64,000 nucleotides of DNA from Marinobacterium sedimentorum (GCF_024267675.1 NZ_JALDYX010000001.1:124001-188000); one strand, 5' to 3'; numbered from the stretch's first letter, positions 19,662-27,468 are shown. Translations and numbers: made by a program. The notes: generated by a model not told the origin, from the sequence alone.

Positions 19662-20923
19662 CAGGCCGCTACCTTACTCGCTAGTCGTCGCTCCTTTAAT
19701 CCCTGCTCGATGACCTCGAACAGTTCGTCTTTGCTGACCTTGCGCTGCTTGCAGTAGCCCATGAGATCAGCCCACATGCCGGACTTTTTGAGGCATTTCC
19801 AGGCCTGTCTTGCGCTGATGTTGTTCCTGGCGTAGATCGACAGCAGGTTGCCGAGTGCCAGGGCGACGTTCTTTTCGTTACCGATACCGGGTCTCTTGTA
19901 CATGCGTTTCTCCGTGAAGCTTGGGGACGGTGGGTAGAACTCGGCGTCCTGTTCGAGCAGGGTCCACAGTGGATGTACGTAGTCCCTGGAGCAGTCGAGA
20001 CGGAAGTTCTGCAGGGCATAGCGCCAGATGTTGCCCAGGTACGCTGTAACGGCCTCGAAGCTCTTCAGGTTGACCTGGTTGTAGTCTGCAAACTGATTGA
20101 TCACGGTATGACTGAAACGGGCCTCACAGCGCCATACAGGGGCGTCCTCGTTATAAAGCTTGGTGGTCAGGTCTTCGGCTACTTTTTCGCGCCAGATGGG
20201 CAGGAAGAAGTCTGCCTTATCGTGGGCGTAGATCTCTTTGGACTTGTTATAGATCGCGAACTGCAGGGATGAGGCAGACCCGAAGGTGTAGGACTGGCCA
20301 CGACCATAGATGGCAGCGACTTCGCCGGTGGTGACAGAGAGGTCAGAGAAGCCGTTACGGTCATACACCTTGTGAGAGCGACAGGTGAGGGATTCAGCCA
20401 GGTTTGCCGGAGGTGTCCAGCCCTGGAGATCGCAGGCCAGGTGGATTGCACAGCCGTTAGGTGTGGGCTCATCGGTGCAGGCTTCACGGGCGATATCGTC
20501 CATCATGATTTGCAGGGATTCCGGGTACTGGTCCCGGATGACTTTAGGCGATAGCTCGATTTTGACGTGGGAGCCTTCCTGGTCGGCTTTGATGTGGTTG
20601 TTCTTGATCAGGACGACCAGACCATCAGAGACGTTCTGCAGCAGGTAGGCAAATCCAGACTTACCGCCCCTTCTCAACAGCCAGGGTCTGCCGAACCAGT
20701 GGTATTGGGCTTTTCCTGGTGAGTCTTCCAGGCGCTCAGAGAGGTCATTCAATAAAGCTTCGTCCGGAGTGCCCTTGTACAGCTGTCTCACTGTGTCGAT
20801 TGAGGTGTCCAGGATCACCAGATCATCAAAGGAAGAGAGTTCACCCGAAGGCATAACGAAAGTTTTCCCCTTCTGATCCAGTTCAAAATTACCGTTGTAC
20901 CGTGGAAGATGTTGCTTACTCAT
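19661..20923 (-). CDS. inovirus replication initiation protein (rolling-circle, Pf-type)
   Basis: The 420-residue protein sits between zot and the integrase, exactly where Pf phages keep their replication initiator. It begins MSKQHLPRYNGNFELD and carries the stretch DLVILDTSIDTVRQLYKGT. The HLACDLQGWTPP stretch, with a His and an acidic residue, and later tyrosine-containing segments are compatible with a Rep_trans/phage X-type nicking enzyme. I cannot place the active Tyr with certainty. It would nick the double-stranded origin to start rolling-circle copying. The adjacent hairpin at 21021-21076 is a candidate target. Confidence 0.8.
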   Translation of the reverse strand: MSKQHLPRYNGNFELDQKGKTFVMPSGELSSFDDLVILDTSIDTVRQLYKGTPDEALLNDLSERLEDSPGKAQYHWFGRPWLLRRGGKSGFAYLLQNVSDGLVVLIKNNHIKADQEGSHVKIELSPKVIRDQYPESLQIMMDDIAREACTDEPTPNGCAIHLACDLQGWTPPANLAESLTCRSHKVYDRNGFSDLSVTTGEVAAIYGRGQSYTFGSASSLQFAIYNKSKEIYAHDKADFFLPIWREKVAEDLTTKLYNEDAPVWRCEARFSHTVINQFADYNQVNLKSFEAVTAYLGNIWRYALQNFRLDCSRDYVHPLWTLLEQDAEFYPPSPSFTEKRMYKRPGIGNEKNVALALGNLLSIYARNNISARQAWKCLKKSGMWADLMGYCKQRKVSKDELFEVIEQGLKERRLASKVAA

Positions 20924-21020
20924 TGGCTGCCCCCAATCTGAGCTGTATATGGTTGTCAGTGAATAACGATGTATTTATTTGAGACGTGCTACATGGCCGT
21001 CTGCTGGCGCGTTGTGCGCC

Positions 21021-21076
21021 CGGGTAATGCGCCGCTGGCGTGCTCGTTCCTGCGCTGCGGCGCGGCGCGTTACCCG
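21021..21076. other. large hairpin between zot and the replication gene
   Basis: A 15-bp stem (CGGGTAATGCGCCGC at 21021-21035 with GCGGCGCGTTACCCG at 21062-21076, one G-U pair) closes a 26-base GC-rich loop. It overlaps the zot stop codon. No T-run follows, so a phage origin or packaging signal is as likely as termination. Confidence 0.55.
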
Positions 21077-22092
21077 TCGATAGGGCTGCCCTCCGAGCTG
21101 TACGTCGCTGTTTTAAGGGTTGGGTCCCACATGCGGTGGTTGACGATGTTCTTGCAGGCGGAGAAGCTCATGTTTATTTTGGTGATTTGCTGGGTGTAGC
21201 ACTGGCAATGGTCGATCTCTTCTTTGCGCCAGCTGACACAGTAGGTTTTGGGCGCTTCCACCGGCATCATGAGTTCGTCATAGATAGGCGCGGTGGACGG
21301 TATGCCAGCGATCCGCGGGCGGTAGAGCTTCATGTACTCAGCTGGATCGAGCGGAAGCTTGGCGATTTCATCCGCTGACTTCTGGTTGGACTGAACAGGC
21401 TTTTCTTTCAGGTCCAGGCGACCGGTTGCGGATTGAGGTTCGGTGCTGGTTTCTTCCACCTCGCCCCTGGAACTCAGGTGGCCATATGCCTTGTATAGAA
21501 AGCCTGGAAGCAGGACTCCCAGAAACAGAAAAATGAGTACCAGCTTCAACGGTACTCGGGCCTTGTGCGTATGCACCTCAGCAGACTTATAGATGCCGAA
21601 GTACTTCTTATCGAAGCTGACTTGCTTGATCTGCGCAAACTCGCGGGCGGCTTTGCTATCGGTGTTGTCCTGGCACTTCTCGAAGATAATTCGCTTTACC
21701 CGAGTCCAGCCATACTTACGTTCGTAGTGCTGATGCTGACCAACAAGCGGACGAACAGACGTATCAATGAGCCTGGAATGCTGTGTGATGAGGACAATAT
21801 CAATCCCATAATGACGATGAGTATTAAGATGGGAAACGTGCGGCGGCGCTTCACCACGAACATTGCGCGGCGGAAATACATTCTGACATTCATCGATAAA
21901 CACCACTGAGCCGTGTGGCAGTTCGTACCAGGTTTTCACGTCGTCCGGGGACAGTTCGTGCCAGGGTAGCGTCAGTTCACGAATGCCGAAGTAGAAAACA
22001 GGGCGATCCTTGAATTGCTCATCCTCAGCCACGAACTTGATGGCGTTAAGGGTTTTGCCTGCACCAGGTACACCTGTGAATAAGAAGATCAT
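21070..22092 (-). CDS. zot: Zot-like virion assembly ATPase (pI homologue)
   Basis: The 340-residue protein is the filamentous-phage assembly motor of the inner membrane. Walker A is GVPGAGKT (residues 7-14), Walker B is SVVFIDE (62-68), and a QHSRLIDTSVRPLVGQHQHYE segment is typical of Zot. A single membrane helix (about 181-200) is followed by a periplasmic C-terminal part with four cysteines. ATG at 22092 overlaps the stop of the minor coat gene as ATGA; a GTG five codons upstream is less likely. It exports ssDNA phage through the envelope. Confidence 0.94.
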   Translation of the reverse strand: MIFLFTGVPGAGKTLNAIKFVAEDEQFKDRPVFYFGIRELTLPWHELSPDDVKTWYELPHGSVVFIDECQNVFPPRNVRGEAPPHVSHLNTHRHYGIDIVLITQHSRLIDTSVRPLVGQHQHYERKYGWTRVKRIIFEKCQDNTDSKAAREFAQIKQVSFDKKYFGIYKSAEVHTHKARVPLKLVLIFLFLGVLLPGFLYKAYGHLSSRGEVEETSTEPQSATGRLDLKEKPVQSNQKSADEIAKLPLDPAEYMKLYRPRIAGIPSTAPIYDELMMPVEAPKTYCVSWRKEEIDHCQCYTQQITKINMSFSACKNIVNHRMWDPTLKTATYSSEGSPIDG

Positions 22093-22400
22093 AGGGGTTT
22101 CTTCCACATGATTTTAGGACCGGCTGTGACCGATTTATAAACCATGACGCCCGCTATGGCACCGAACCACTGACTCAAGGCTGTTTGAAAACCCACGGCC
22201 TTGAATACATACAGGCCAGCCGCCGGAAAGTTATTAACATTCAGCATCAGTTTTGCGTAGATCTGATCGAACGCTATTTCAAGACCTCCGAAAATCACAA
22301 GAGATACCCCCAGCGAAACAATGATGGCTTTGACAATGGGCGTGATAATCGAGGAGATAAAAGCCCAAATTCCGGCTGCAGCTAATACAGGTAATGGCAT
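22089..22400 (-). CDS. minor coat protein (pVI-like)
   Basis: The 103-residue very hydrophobic protein has three predicted membrane helices and no cleavable signal. Its size and position between the attachment protein and Zot match pVI/DUF2523 minor capsid proteins, which cap the virion end together with the attachment protein. It overlaps zot by four bases and follows the attachment gene with a two-base gap, so translation is coupled. Confidence 0.82.
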   Translation of the reverse strand: MPLPVLAAAGIWAFISSIITPIVKAIIVSLGVSLVIFGGLEIAFDQIYAKLMLNVNNFPAAGLYVFKAVGFQTALSQWFGAIAGVMVYKSVTAGPKIMWKKPL

Positions 22401-22402
22401 GA

Positions 22403-23917
22403 TTAAGTCTCCAGGGTTGCTCTACGTATGAACATCATGATTGCGAATCCGTTAAAGAATAAAACGGGGTAACGCATGGCAGAAAAGAAGCTGCACAATG
22501 GCCCCATATCCAGTTCAATCCAACCGGAGATAACCTGGGGACAATCCGCCGTGACACCATCATCAACCATCCAGTCAGGGACACCGAGGGATTCAGCAAC
22601 ATCGATGGTGCCACCATTTAACGCCGATAACTGGCCATCGGCATCAGTGCCAACAGCCACGTGATCACCAAAATCATCAGACTCTATCCATTCCTGAATA
22701 GATTCATCAGAGATATACGAGCAAGAACGCTCAAAATTTATTTGGAGCTGAGCACACTGCAATACATCACCGGTACATTCAAACTGATCAGAACAGCTCA
22801 ATACATCAGATACCTCAGGATCGGTGAAACAGTCTTCGCCCTCACATACGCTGCCAGTCTCCTGTGTTGTTTCTGTAGTCGTGCAATTGTTTTGAGGATC
22901 ACAGGTAGTGGTGGTGTAAGTTTTGGAGGAACCCTTGCTACCATCCAAGGCGGTTTGCTCTGTCGATGTCTCTGTGACGCTCTCAGTTGAGCCGTCGGGA
23001 TTTACCGTTTCAGTTTGAGTCTGTGACACAGCCCCCTGTTGCGCGTCCCTAGATGTATCTGACTCCGTACCGGAAGGACAGGAATTAGGATCAGGAGCAA
23101 CGGCGGTTACCATGGTACGGTCTTCGTTCCAGCAATTAACATAGGTCGGACAATTCATTTCAATCCCGATGCGACCCATGAAAGTCCCATCCGGTTTGTA
23201 GCAATTCTGCATTTCCTGGTCTTCCGGGTAGACGTCTTTGAAGTTACCGACAAATTCAGAGTCAGCGTTATAACCGTTAGTACCAGGGCAGTTTTCGCCG
23301 GTGTATTTGGCGAATACTAGCCAGCTGTTGTTTTCTTTTGAGTAAGTGGCCGTATCCGCAACCAACAAGCAGCTATTGTCACACCCATAGTTAAAATATT
23401 TATCAGACGTATAAAGGTAAGAATCCGGTTCAAGAGTCTGCAGTTCGTTACAGTCTTCTATCGGTTCATCACAAACGCCGTTTTCATCTAGATCCTCCAT
23501 GCCTGCAGGGCAATTATCAGTACTGAACAAACGCCAATAATGAACGATACGATGATCACAATAGGCATTTCCGCAGGACGTGGTTTCAGCTGTGCCATAT
23601 TCTCTGTACAACCAATTGTGATAGGCGTCATAACCATCATCATTATCCCAGGTCTTAATGGAAGTGCCGCAGTTCCCCTGGCTGGATTTATAAGCATACC
23701 CTTCAAAAGAACCTGGACGAACAGTATTACTACAGTCGGAAATCATACGATTAATAGTCTGCTGCTGAGTTTCTTCAGGCGCCTGAACAATACGATGAAT
23801 ATAAACATCATTATGCGCATTAGCGAAGGATGCCAGGAGGAAGAAGATAAAGCCTACAGCCAAAGCAAATATATAATTGAGCGGGTGATTAGAAAAGTTA
23901 GGTTTTAGATAGCGCAT
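22403..23917 (-). CDS. phage attachment (adsorption) protein, pIII-like
   Basis: The 504-residue protein starts with a signal peptide (YIFALAVGFIFFLLASFANA) and ends with a membrane helix (YPVLFFNGFAIMMFIRR). Between them are Cys-rich domains and a Ser/Thr/Gln-rich spacer (about residues 300-370, repeated TETxxxTE and TTTT stretches). This is the architecture of pIII/CoaA, which binds the host pilus and receptor at the virion tip. The N-terminal domains have little recognisable similarity, as expected for a fast-evolving receptor binder. ATG follows the strong site AGGAGGCGTT, which overlaps the stop of the tiny upstream ORF. Confidence 0.88.
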   Translation of the reverse strand: MRYLKPNFSNHPLNYIFALAVGFIFFLLASFANAHNDVYIHRIVQAPEETQQQTINRMISDCSNTVRPGSFEGYAYKSSQGNCGTSIKTWDNDDGYDAYHNWLYREYGTAETTSCGNAYCDHRIVHYWRLFSTDNCPAGMEDLDENGVCDEPIEDCNELQTLEPDSYLYTSDKYFNYGCDNSCLLVADTATYSKENNSWLVFAKYTGENCPGTNGYNADSEFVGNFKDVYPEDQEMQNCYKPDGTFMGRIGIEMNCPTYVNCWNEDRTMVTAVAPDPNSCPSGTESDTSRDAQQGAVSQTQTETVNPDGSTESVTETSTEQTALDGSKGSSKTYTTTTCDPQNNCTTTETTQETGSVCEGEDCFTDPEVSDVLSCSDQFECTGDVLQCAQLQINFERSCSYISDESIQEWIESDDFGDHVAVGTDADGQLSALNGGTIDVAESLGVPDWMVDDGVTADCPQVISGWIELDMGPLCSFFSAMRYPVLFFNGFAIMMFIRRATLET

Positions 23918-23926
23918 AACGCCTCC

Positions 23927-24001
23927 TTACATCACTCGAATCATTGCGTACATGCAGAGGCAGCCGACAACAACAACCAGGCCGTAAGGATCTATAGACA
24001 T
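23927..24001 (-). CDS. 24-residue membrane peptide, probable minor virion protein
   Basis: Between the major coat and attachment genes, ATG at 24001 follows TTGGAGGCAAC, one of the strongest ribosome sites in the prophage. The peptide is MSIDPYGLVVVVGCLCMYAM followed by IRVM. A short polar start, one membrane helix and a basic residue near the end recall pVII/pIX-type minor virion proteins, which are about 30 residues. Its stop overlaps the ribosome site of the attachment gene. The assignment is from position and shape only. Confidence 0.6.
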   Translation of the reverse strand: MSIDPYGLVVVVGCLCMYAMIRVM

Positions 24002-24014
24002 TTTGTTGCCTCCA

Positions 24015-24042
24015 ATATAAAAGGGGACGTTTCCGCCCCCTT
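24015..24042 (-). terminator. terminator after the major coat gene
   Basis: On the minus strand AAGGGGGCG-GAAA-CGTCCCCTT is followed by TTATATT. A leaky terminator directly after the coat gene is a known filamentous-phage device to make coat protein in excess. Confidence 0.75.
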
Positions 24043-24070
24043 ATCCGAAACCGAGCGTTAACGGTGGCCG

Positions 24071-24319
24071 TTAGCGGGCTGCGCGTTTCAGGTACAGCCA
24101 GACAGCGACTGCGATGGAAACGAACAGGAAGGCAGCACCGACGTAAGCGATGTCAGTTTTCACTGACGCCACTTCGGCATCGAACGCGACTGTATCCAAC
24201 GCCGCGAAGGCCTGACCGGCGGAAGCGGCAAGCAGTACGGCACCTGTAACCACTGCACGACGAGCAATGCCGTGTGCAGCCTCAGCGCGCTTACGAAGCG
24301 CAAGAAGTTTACGATTCAT
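24071..24319 (-). CDS. major coat protein precursor (pVIII-like)
   Basis: The 82-residue precursor has a 39-residue signal peptide (AVVTGAVLLAASAGQAFA) and a mature 43-residue helix. The mature part has an acidic N-terminus (ALDTVAFDAEVASVKTD), a hydrophobic middle (YVGAAFLFVSIAVAVWLYL) and a basic end (KRAAR). Acidic start, membrane core and basic DNA-facing end are the defining pattern of filamentous-phage coat proteins; Pf1 coat is 46 residues. The gene overlaps the upstream small membrane gene by 11 bases. Confidence 0.93.
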   Translation of the reverse strand: MNRKLLALRKRAEAAHGIARRAVVTGAVLLAASAGQAFAALDTVAFDAEVASVKTDIAYVGAAFLFVSIAVAVWLYLKRAAR

Positions 24320-24554
24320 GAGTTGTTACCTCGCTACTCATGTTGTGGATAAGCCGCATTAAGACGATGTAGCTTGCTGCGGCGACGAATATCCAGATCA
24401 CGCTGTCCCACACGTACTCCCATTCGGCAGCGGTGTAGGCTTGGTTTCCCTGGATTAGGGTTTCACTTTCGACTGTGGCCCAGGTGCCGGAGCAGATGGG
24501 TTCTCCTTCACTGCCTACTGAGACAGTGCCGTCGCAAGTGATGAATACGGACAT
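24309..24554 (-). CDS. small phage membrane protein upstream of the coat gene
   Basis: The 81-residue protein has a polar N-terminal part with two cysteines (CDGTVSVGSEGEPIC) and one C-terminal membrane helix (VIWIFVAAASYIVLMRLI). Small membrane proteins in this slot are found in Pf phages and may be minor virion proteins. It lies three bases after the ssDNA-binding protein gene and overlaps the coat gene, so it is part of the structural operon. No clear signal peptide is seen. Confidence 0.65.
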   Translation of the reverse strand: MSVFITCDGTVSVGSEGEPICSGTWATVESETLIQGNQAYTAAEWEYVWDSVIWIFVAAASYIVLMRLIHNMSSEVTTHES

Positions 24555-24557
24555 GGC

Positions 24558-24854
24558 TTAGGCCGCGTTGGATGCTGGTTTGCCCGATGTGACAGGCTTG
24601 ATGGAGAGCACCTTGAAGGACATTTTCTGGCCGGCGCCCTGGACGGGTTGTGCGACGATTTCGCAGTTGCAGGGCAGGTGTTCACGCAGCTGTTCAACGA
24701 CTTCATAAGGCGCCGCCAGTTTCATGATTTCAAGGCCGACGAGGTCTTCGTTGGTGCCGTCAGACTTTTGGGTCATGTAGAGGGCGGCGCCTTTGTTGCC
24801 GTCCATGTTGTAGCGTTTGGCCTGGATGACTTGGCCGGTCAGTGTAATGTTCAT
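24558..24854 (-). CDS. single-stranded-DNA binding protein (pV-like)
   Basis: The 98-residue protein begins MNITLTGQVIQAKRYNMDGN and looks like a small OB-fold; position and size match the gene V helix-destabilising protein of Pf phages. It would coat the new phage ssDNA before packaging and can repress translation of early mRNA. ATG at 24854 overlaps the upstream gene's stop (ATGA) and follows GAGGTGAAACC, which excludes the longer upstream start. Confidence 0.8.
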   Translation of the reverse strand: MNITLTGQVIQAKRYNMDGNKGAALYMTQKSDGTNEDLVGLEIMKLAAPYEVVEQLREHLPCNCEIVAQPVQGAGQKMSFKVLSIKPVTSGKPASNAA

Positions 24855-25228
24855 GGTTTCACCTCGACGTTTATGTTTCCGCATCCCGGGCACTTCACAG
24901 TCCTCCGAGGAAACGGCATTTTGATAATGCCTAGACAGGCGTCACAAGATCTGTAGGAGACAGCGACTGCACCATTGCTGATGTCGTACAGGGTTTGGGT
25001 TCTGTTGAGCTTTTTGGTTATTTTGGGTTTTTTAACAATGTCGAAAAGATCCTGATTAATAGGGGTTGGATTAAAATTCTGTTTGGTAACAGGTTCGGAA
25101 GCCAGAGCCGGAGCCGGAGCAATAGAAACGGTGTTGCAGGTGCAGATATTATCGGGACCGCAGACCAGGCATAGGCCTAGATTTTCGGCTGTATGAACGC
25201 ACTGGCGAAGTCGTTTGTTCATGGTCAT
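24851..25228 (-). CDS. phage zinc-ribbon protein, function unknown
   Basis: The 125-residue protein has Cys pairs at both ends: LGLCLVCGPDNICTCN near the start and CDACLGIIKMPFPRRTVKCP near the C-terminus, the latter a clean CxxC-x16-CxxC zinc ribbon. The middle is Pro/Lys-rich. I chose ATG at 25228, with CGGGA before it; ATG at 25222 or 25255 remain possible. It heads the structural operon and overlaps the ssDNA-binding gene by four bases. Its function is not known to me. Confidence 0.6.
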   Translation of the reverse strand: MTMNKRLRQCVHTAENLGLCLVCGPDNICTCNTVSIAPAPALASEPVTKQNFNPTPINQDLFDIVKKPKITKKLNRTQTLYDISNGAVAVSYRSCDACLGIIKMPFPRRTVKCPGCGNINVEVKP

Positions 25229-25670
25229 TAAGTCCCGTAATTCTAAGATCTGCATGTTGCTGCGCAACCAGGCTCTATGAACTTCGTTCACCAATAACAG
25301 ACTACGTTATTGGCCCTGCGGGTAACGATCCTTCATGCCTGCGCACTCCGTTTGCTAAAAGCAAGATCGCTCCAACTCGAACTCTGGGCGGTTTACCCGC
25401 CCGGCAGTGACGTTAATCTTTATGCTGACGATGAGACAATTCTTTAGGTTTTAAAGAGACGCTACGCTCAAGCTCTTGAAAACCTAAAGCCTTGCCTCTG
25501 GTATCGCCAGCGATTAACGACAATGACGGGCGGGTAACATCACCACCTGTTAAAACCCCCAACATCAAAAGCGATAAAGCCAAAAGCTGAATTCTTAACC
25601 GGCCCTAACGGCATGAATAGGGCCGGGGTAGTTGCGGATACCTGCCGTACAGCGAATTAACGTGTTGGGG
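25229..25670. other. hairpin-rich noncoding region, candidate phage origin/packaging region
   Basis: No open frame with a ribosome site is seen here. Several inverted repeats are visible: CAATAAC/GTTATTG near 25290-25312, CTTTAGGTTTT/AAAACCTAAAG (11 bp perfect, 25442-25489), CCGGCCCTA/TAGGGCCGG (25599-25626), CGTGTTGG/CCAACACG (25661-25682), and GGGCGG-containing repeats near 25385-25400 and 25530. Filamentous phages keep strand origins and the packaging signal in such a region. Confidence 0.55.
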
Positions 25671-25904
25671 TTAGCCAACACGCCCCCGGCCAAGCGGGCA
25701 GGCCCAGCCATTTTGGGAGCCGAAGCGGTGTGTGTTGTCGTAATGGTCCTGGAACCAGTAACGAATTTTCACACCTTCAAAATCAAATGAGAATCCAGAC
25801 GGTAAGAGTGCGTTGCTGCAGTGTTTAATAGCCCGTGCAGCAAGTTTCACGTCGCCTGTGCCTTCAATTACATAGCCAATTAATCGAATCGCTTTATTTT
25901 CCAT
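25671..25904 (-). CDS. small phage protein, unknown
   Basis: The 77-residue protein starts at ATG 25904 after AAAGGGTGA. It has a mixed alpha/beta composition with YWFQDHYDNTHRFG near the end, and no recognisable motif. It is the last gene of a minus-strand early operon (27075 to 25671) that begins with the excisionase-like gene. A hairpin overlaps its stop codon and may terminate the operon. Confidence 0.5.
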   Translation of the reverse strand: MENKAIRLIGYVIEGTGDVKLAARAIKHCSNALLPSGFSFDFEGVKIRYWFQDHYDNTHRFGSQNGWACPLGRGRVG

Positions 25905-25909
25905 GCTAT

Positions 25910-26152
25910 TCACCCTTTAGCTAATCCAGCTTGATTGCTAAATCGGCAGCACTGCTCGGAATGCCGGTGTGGAAACCAATATGCGTCACAGAAACACAGC
26001 ACCCGTTTATGCTCTTTGTTCATTCGATAGATATCGACTTGATAACAACCACCGCAACTGCAAACAGGTTCACGCCTGTACTCTTCTGGACGCTTCCTTA
26101 ATGTTCGCCGCGATCTGCAAGACCGGCAGCGACACGGAAACCGCCTGGACAT
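25910..26152 (-). CDS. small cysteine-rich phage protein
   Basis: The 80-residue protein contains two clusters of cysteines (CRCRSC and CSCGGC) and a later CFCDAYW...HRHSEQCC stretch, so it probably binds one or two zinc ions. The N-terminus is very basic (RRFPCRCRSCRSRRTLRKR), suggesting nucleic-acid binding. ATG follows GGGAGGTGAT, an optimal ribosome site. Its TGA overlaps the ribosome site of the next gene. Confidence 0.6.
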   Translation of the reverse strand: MSRRFPCRCRSCRSRRTLRKRPEEYRREPVCSCGGCYQVDIYRMNKEHKRVLCFCDAYWFPHRHSEQCCRFSNQAGLAKG

Positions 26153-26161
26153 ATCACCTCC

Positions 26162-26602
26162 CTATGCTTCCAGTGCCAGAGCGACCTGGAAGGCATCTAT
26201 GTTCTGCTCTACGTAGTTCAATGCCTGGAGCATGGATTCAAGGGCGGCGAACACATTGCCGAACGAATCCTGATGACGCGGATTAGCTGTGTAGGACTCA
26301 CGGATATAACGATCAGGCTCATATGGAGAGCTTTCCATAGGGCAACTGGTCACACGATGGTTGCCATATAAAGGACGATCCGGCACCGGACCCTTGATCA
26401 GACACCAGATATCCAAATCAACAGCCAGGCCAAAGCCGCTTGTCTGGCAATCAACCCTGCAGCCTTGCGCATTGAGGCGCAGTGCCTGGGCCATGACTTC
26501 GGATGCCATCGCGGCGAACCGCTCGGCATCGGTAACGCGGGAAAGGTCAGGGCAACCAGGCAGAACCAGTTGCGGGTTATGTGAAACAACGGAAGTGTTC
26601 AT
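26162..26602 (-). CDS. phage early protein of unknown function
   Basis: The 146-residue protein shows no motif I recognise. It is acidic and soluble, with a LDIWCLIKGPVPDRPLYGNHR segment in the middle. Its ATG overlaps the stop of the upstream DNA-binding gene (ATGA), so it is translationally coupled in the early operon. Codon use matches the phage core. Confidence 0.55.
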   Translation of the reverse strand: MNTSVVSHNPQLVLPGCPDLSRVTDAERFAAMASEVMAQALRLNAQGCRVDCQTSGFGLAVDLDIWCLIKGPVPDRPLYGNHRVTSCPMESSPYEPDRYIRESYTANPRHQDSFGNVFAALESMLQALNYVEQNIDAFQVALALEA

Positions 26603-26847
26603 GCGACTACCCTCCCCTCATCGGCCAGGTCTTTGCACAGCTCATAGAGCGCAACGAGGTTGATGTATCGAGTGGGGCGTTTGCCTGGTGCTGGCGGTGT
26701 CAGCGTGAATACAGGCAGTTCGCCGCGATCCATCTGGCCTGCAACTGCTGCAGGAGTAACGCCAACGTGACGGGCGTACTCAGACGGGCGCATAAGGGGG
26801 ACGGCCAAACAGCCATCTTTGAAAATCGAAATCATGTCCTTTTTCAT
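26599..26847 (-). CDS. small helix-turn-helix DNA-binding protein
   Basis: The 82-residue protein has a segment RPSEYARHVGVTPAAVAGQMDRGELPV that reads as a MerR/AlpA-like winged helix-turn-helix, followed by a GKRPTRYINLVALYE wing/strand. Such proteins act as excisionases or small regulators. ATG at 26847 follows GGAG. It lies directly after another DNA-binding gene of the same kind, so the phage carries two. Confidence 0.6.
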   Translation of the reverse strand: MKKDMISIFKDGCLAVPLMRPSEYARHVGVTPAAVAGQMDRGELPVFTLTPPAPGKRPTRYINLVALYELCKDLADEGRVVA

Positions 26848-26868
26848 GCCGTTAATCTCCATGCCGTA

Positions 26869-27075
26869 TCAGAGCGAGTCCCGCTCCAGGAGCTGCTTAG
26901 AGAGCAGCGAAACGTTTACCAGGCGGTGCTTCCCGATACGCTCAGTAGGGAGCAGCCCTTTTTCGATCCAGCCGCGAACAATGGATTGCTCCATGCGTAT
27001 CCAGTCCGCGAACTCACGCCAGGCCATCAGGGGCGGCGTTGGTGTTGCTACAGGAGTCATCGGTTGTTGTTCCAT
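26869..27075 (-). CDS. excisionase-like DNA-binding protein (XisF-like position)
   Basis: The 68-residue protein contains LMAWREFADWIRMEQSIVRGW, then IEKGLLPTERIGKHRLVN, a typical excisionase/MerR helix-turn-helix with a wing that ends in a GK(H)R motif. It is the first gene left of the immunity region and is divergent from the repressor gene; in Pf phages the excisionase gene has this place. ATG at 27075 follows GGGGCGCAACG. It may control both excision and early transcription. Confidence 0.65.
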   Translation of the reverse strand: MEQQPMTPVATPTPPLMAWREFADWIRMEQSIVRGWIEKGLLPTERIGKHRLVNVSLLSKQLLERDSL

Positions 27076-27117
27076 CGTTGCGCCCCTATAATCCGTTGTT
27101 AGAAGAAGCCTACTCAT

Positions 27118-27178
27118 GTTTGTACTGAGTACATATTCACATAGTACAAACCATGTCATAGTTTGTACAGGTTACAAA
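27118..27178. promoter_or_regulatory. repressor operators in the divergent immunity region
   Basis: GTTTGTACT at 27118-27126 and AGTACAAAC at 27143-27151 form a 9-bp perfect inverted repeat. TTTGTA-N5-TACAAA at 27162-27178 is a second palindrome. TTTGTAC half-sites recur three times in 60 bases between the repressor and excisionase-like genes, as expected for phage operators. Confidence 0.65.
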
Positions 27179-27192
27179 TATGGTATTTATCA

Positions 27193-27468
27193 ATGGAAAG
27201 TAGCGCGGCTGATAGAGCTTTGCTATTACTTGAGCAAACAAGCATCAAGGAACTAGCCATACCTCACAGCAAAGAATACGCACGCTGGCAGAACGTGAAA
27301 CGCGGTAGAGCACGAATGGGCATAGAAGAAGCTGAAACTCTTGCAAAGCTCTACCCCCAATACGCTCTTTGGCTCATCACAGGTAAAGTCTCGCCTGAGA
27401 TCGGACAGACCAGTCCAGAGCTCGACGAGATCAGTAGCTCAGACTCAGGGGCGGTAAACGCGGGATAG
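27193..27468 (+). CDS. phage repressor-like protein (Pf repressor C position)
   Basis: The 91-residue protein has a lambda-repressor-like helix-turn-helix region, with KELAIPHSKEYARWQNVKRG and RARMGIEEAETLAKLYPQY, a pattern seen in small phage repressors that recognise their own operators. It is divergent from the early operon and separated from it by operator repeats. It should keep the lysogen silent and give immunity. ATG at 27193 was chosen; upstream in-frame codons overlap the operators. Confidence 0.65.
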   Translation: MESSAADRALLLLEQTSIKELAIPHSKEYARWQNVKRGRARMGIEEAETLAKLYPQYALWLITGKVSPEIGQTSPELDEISSSDSGAVNAG

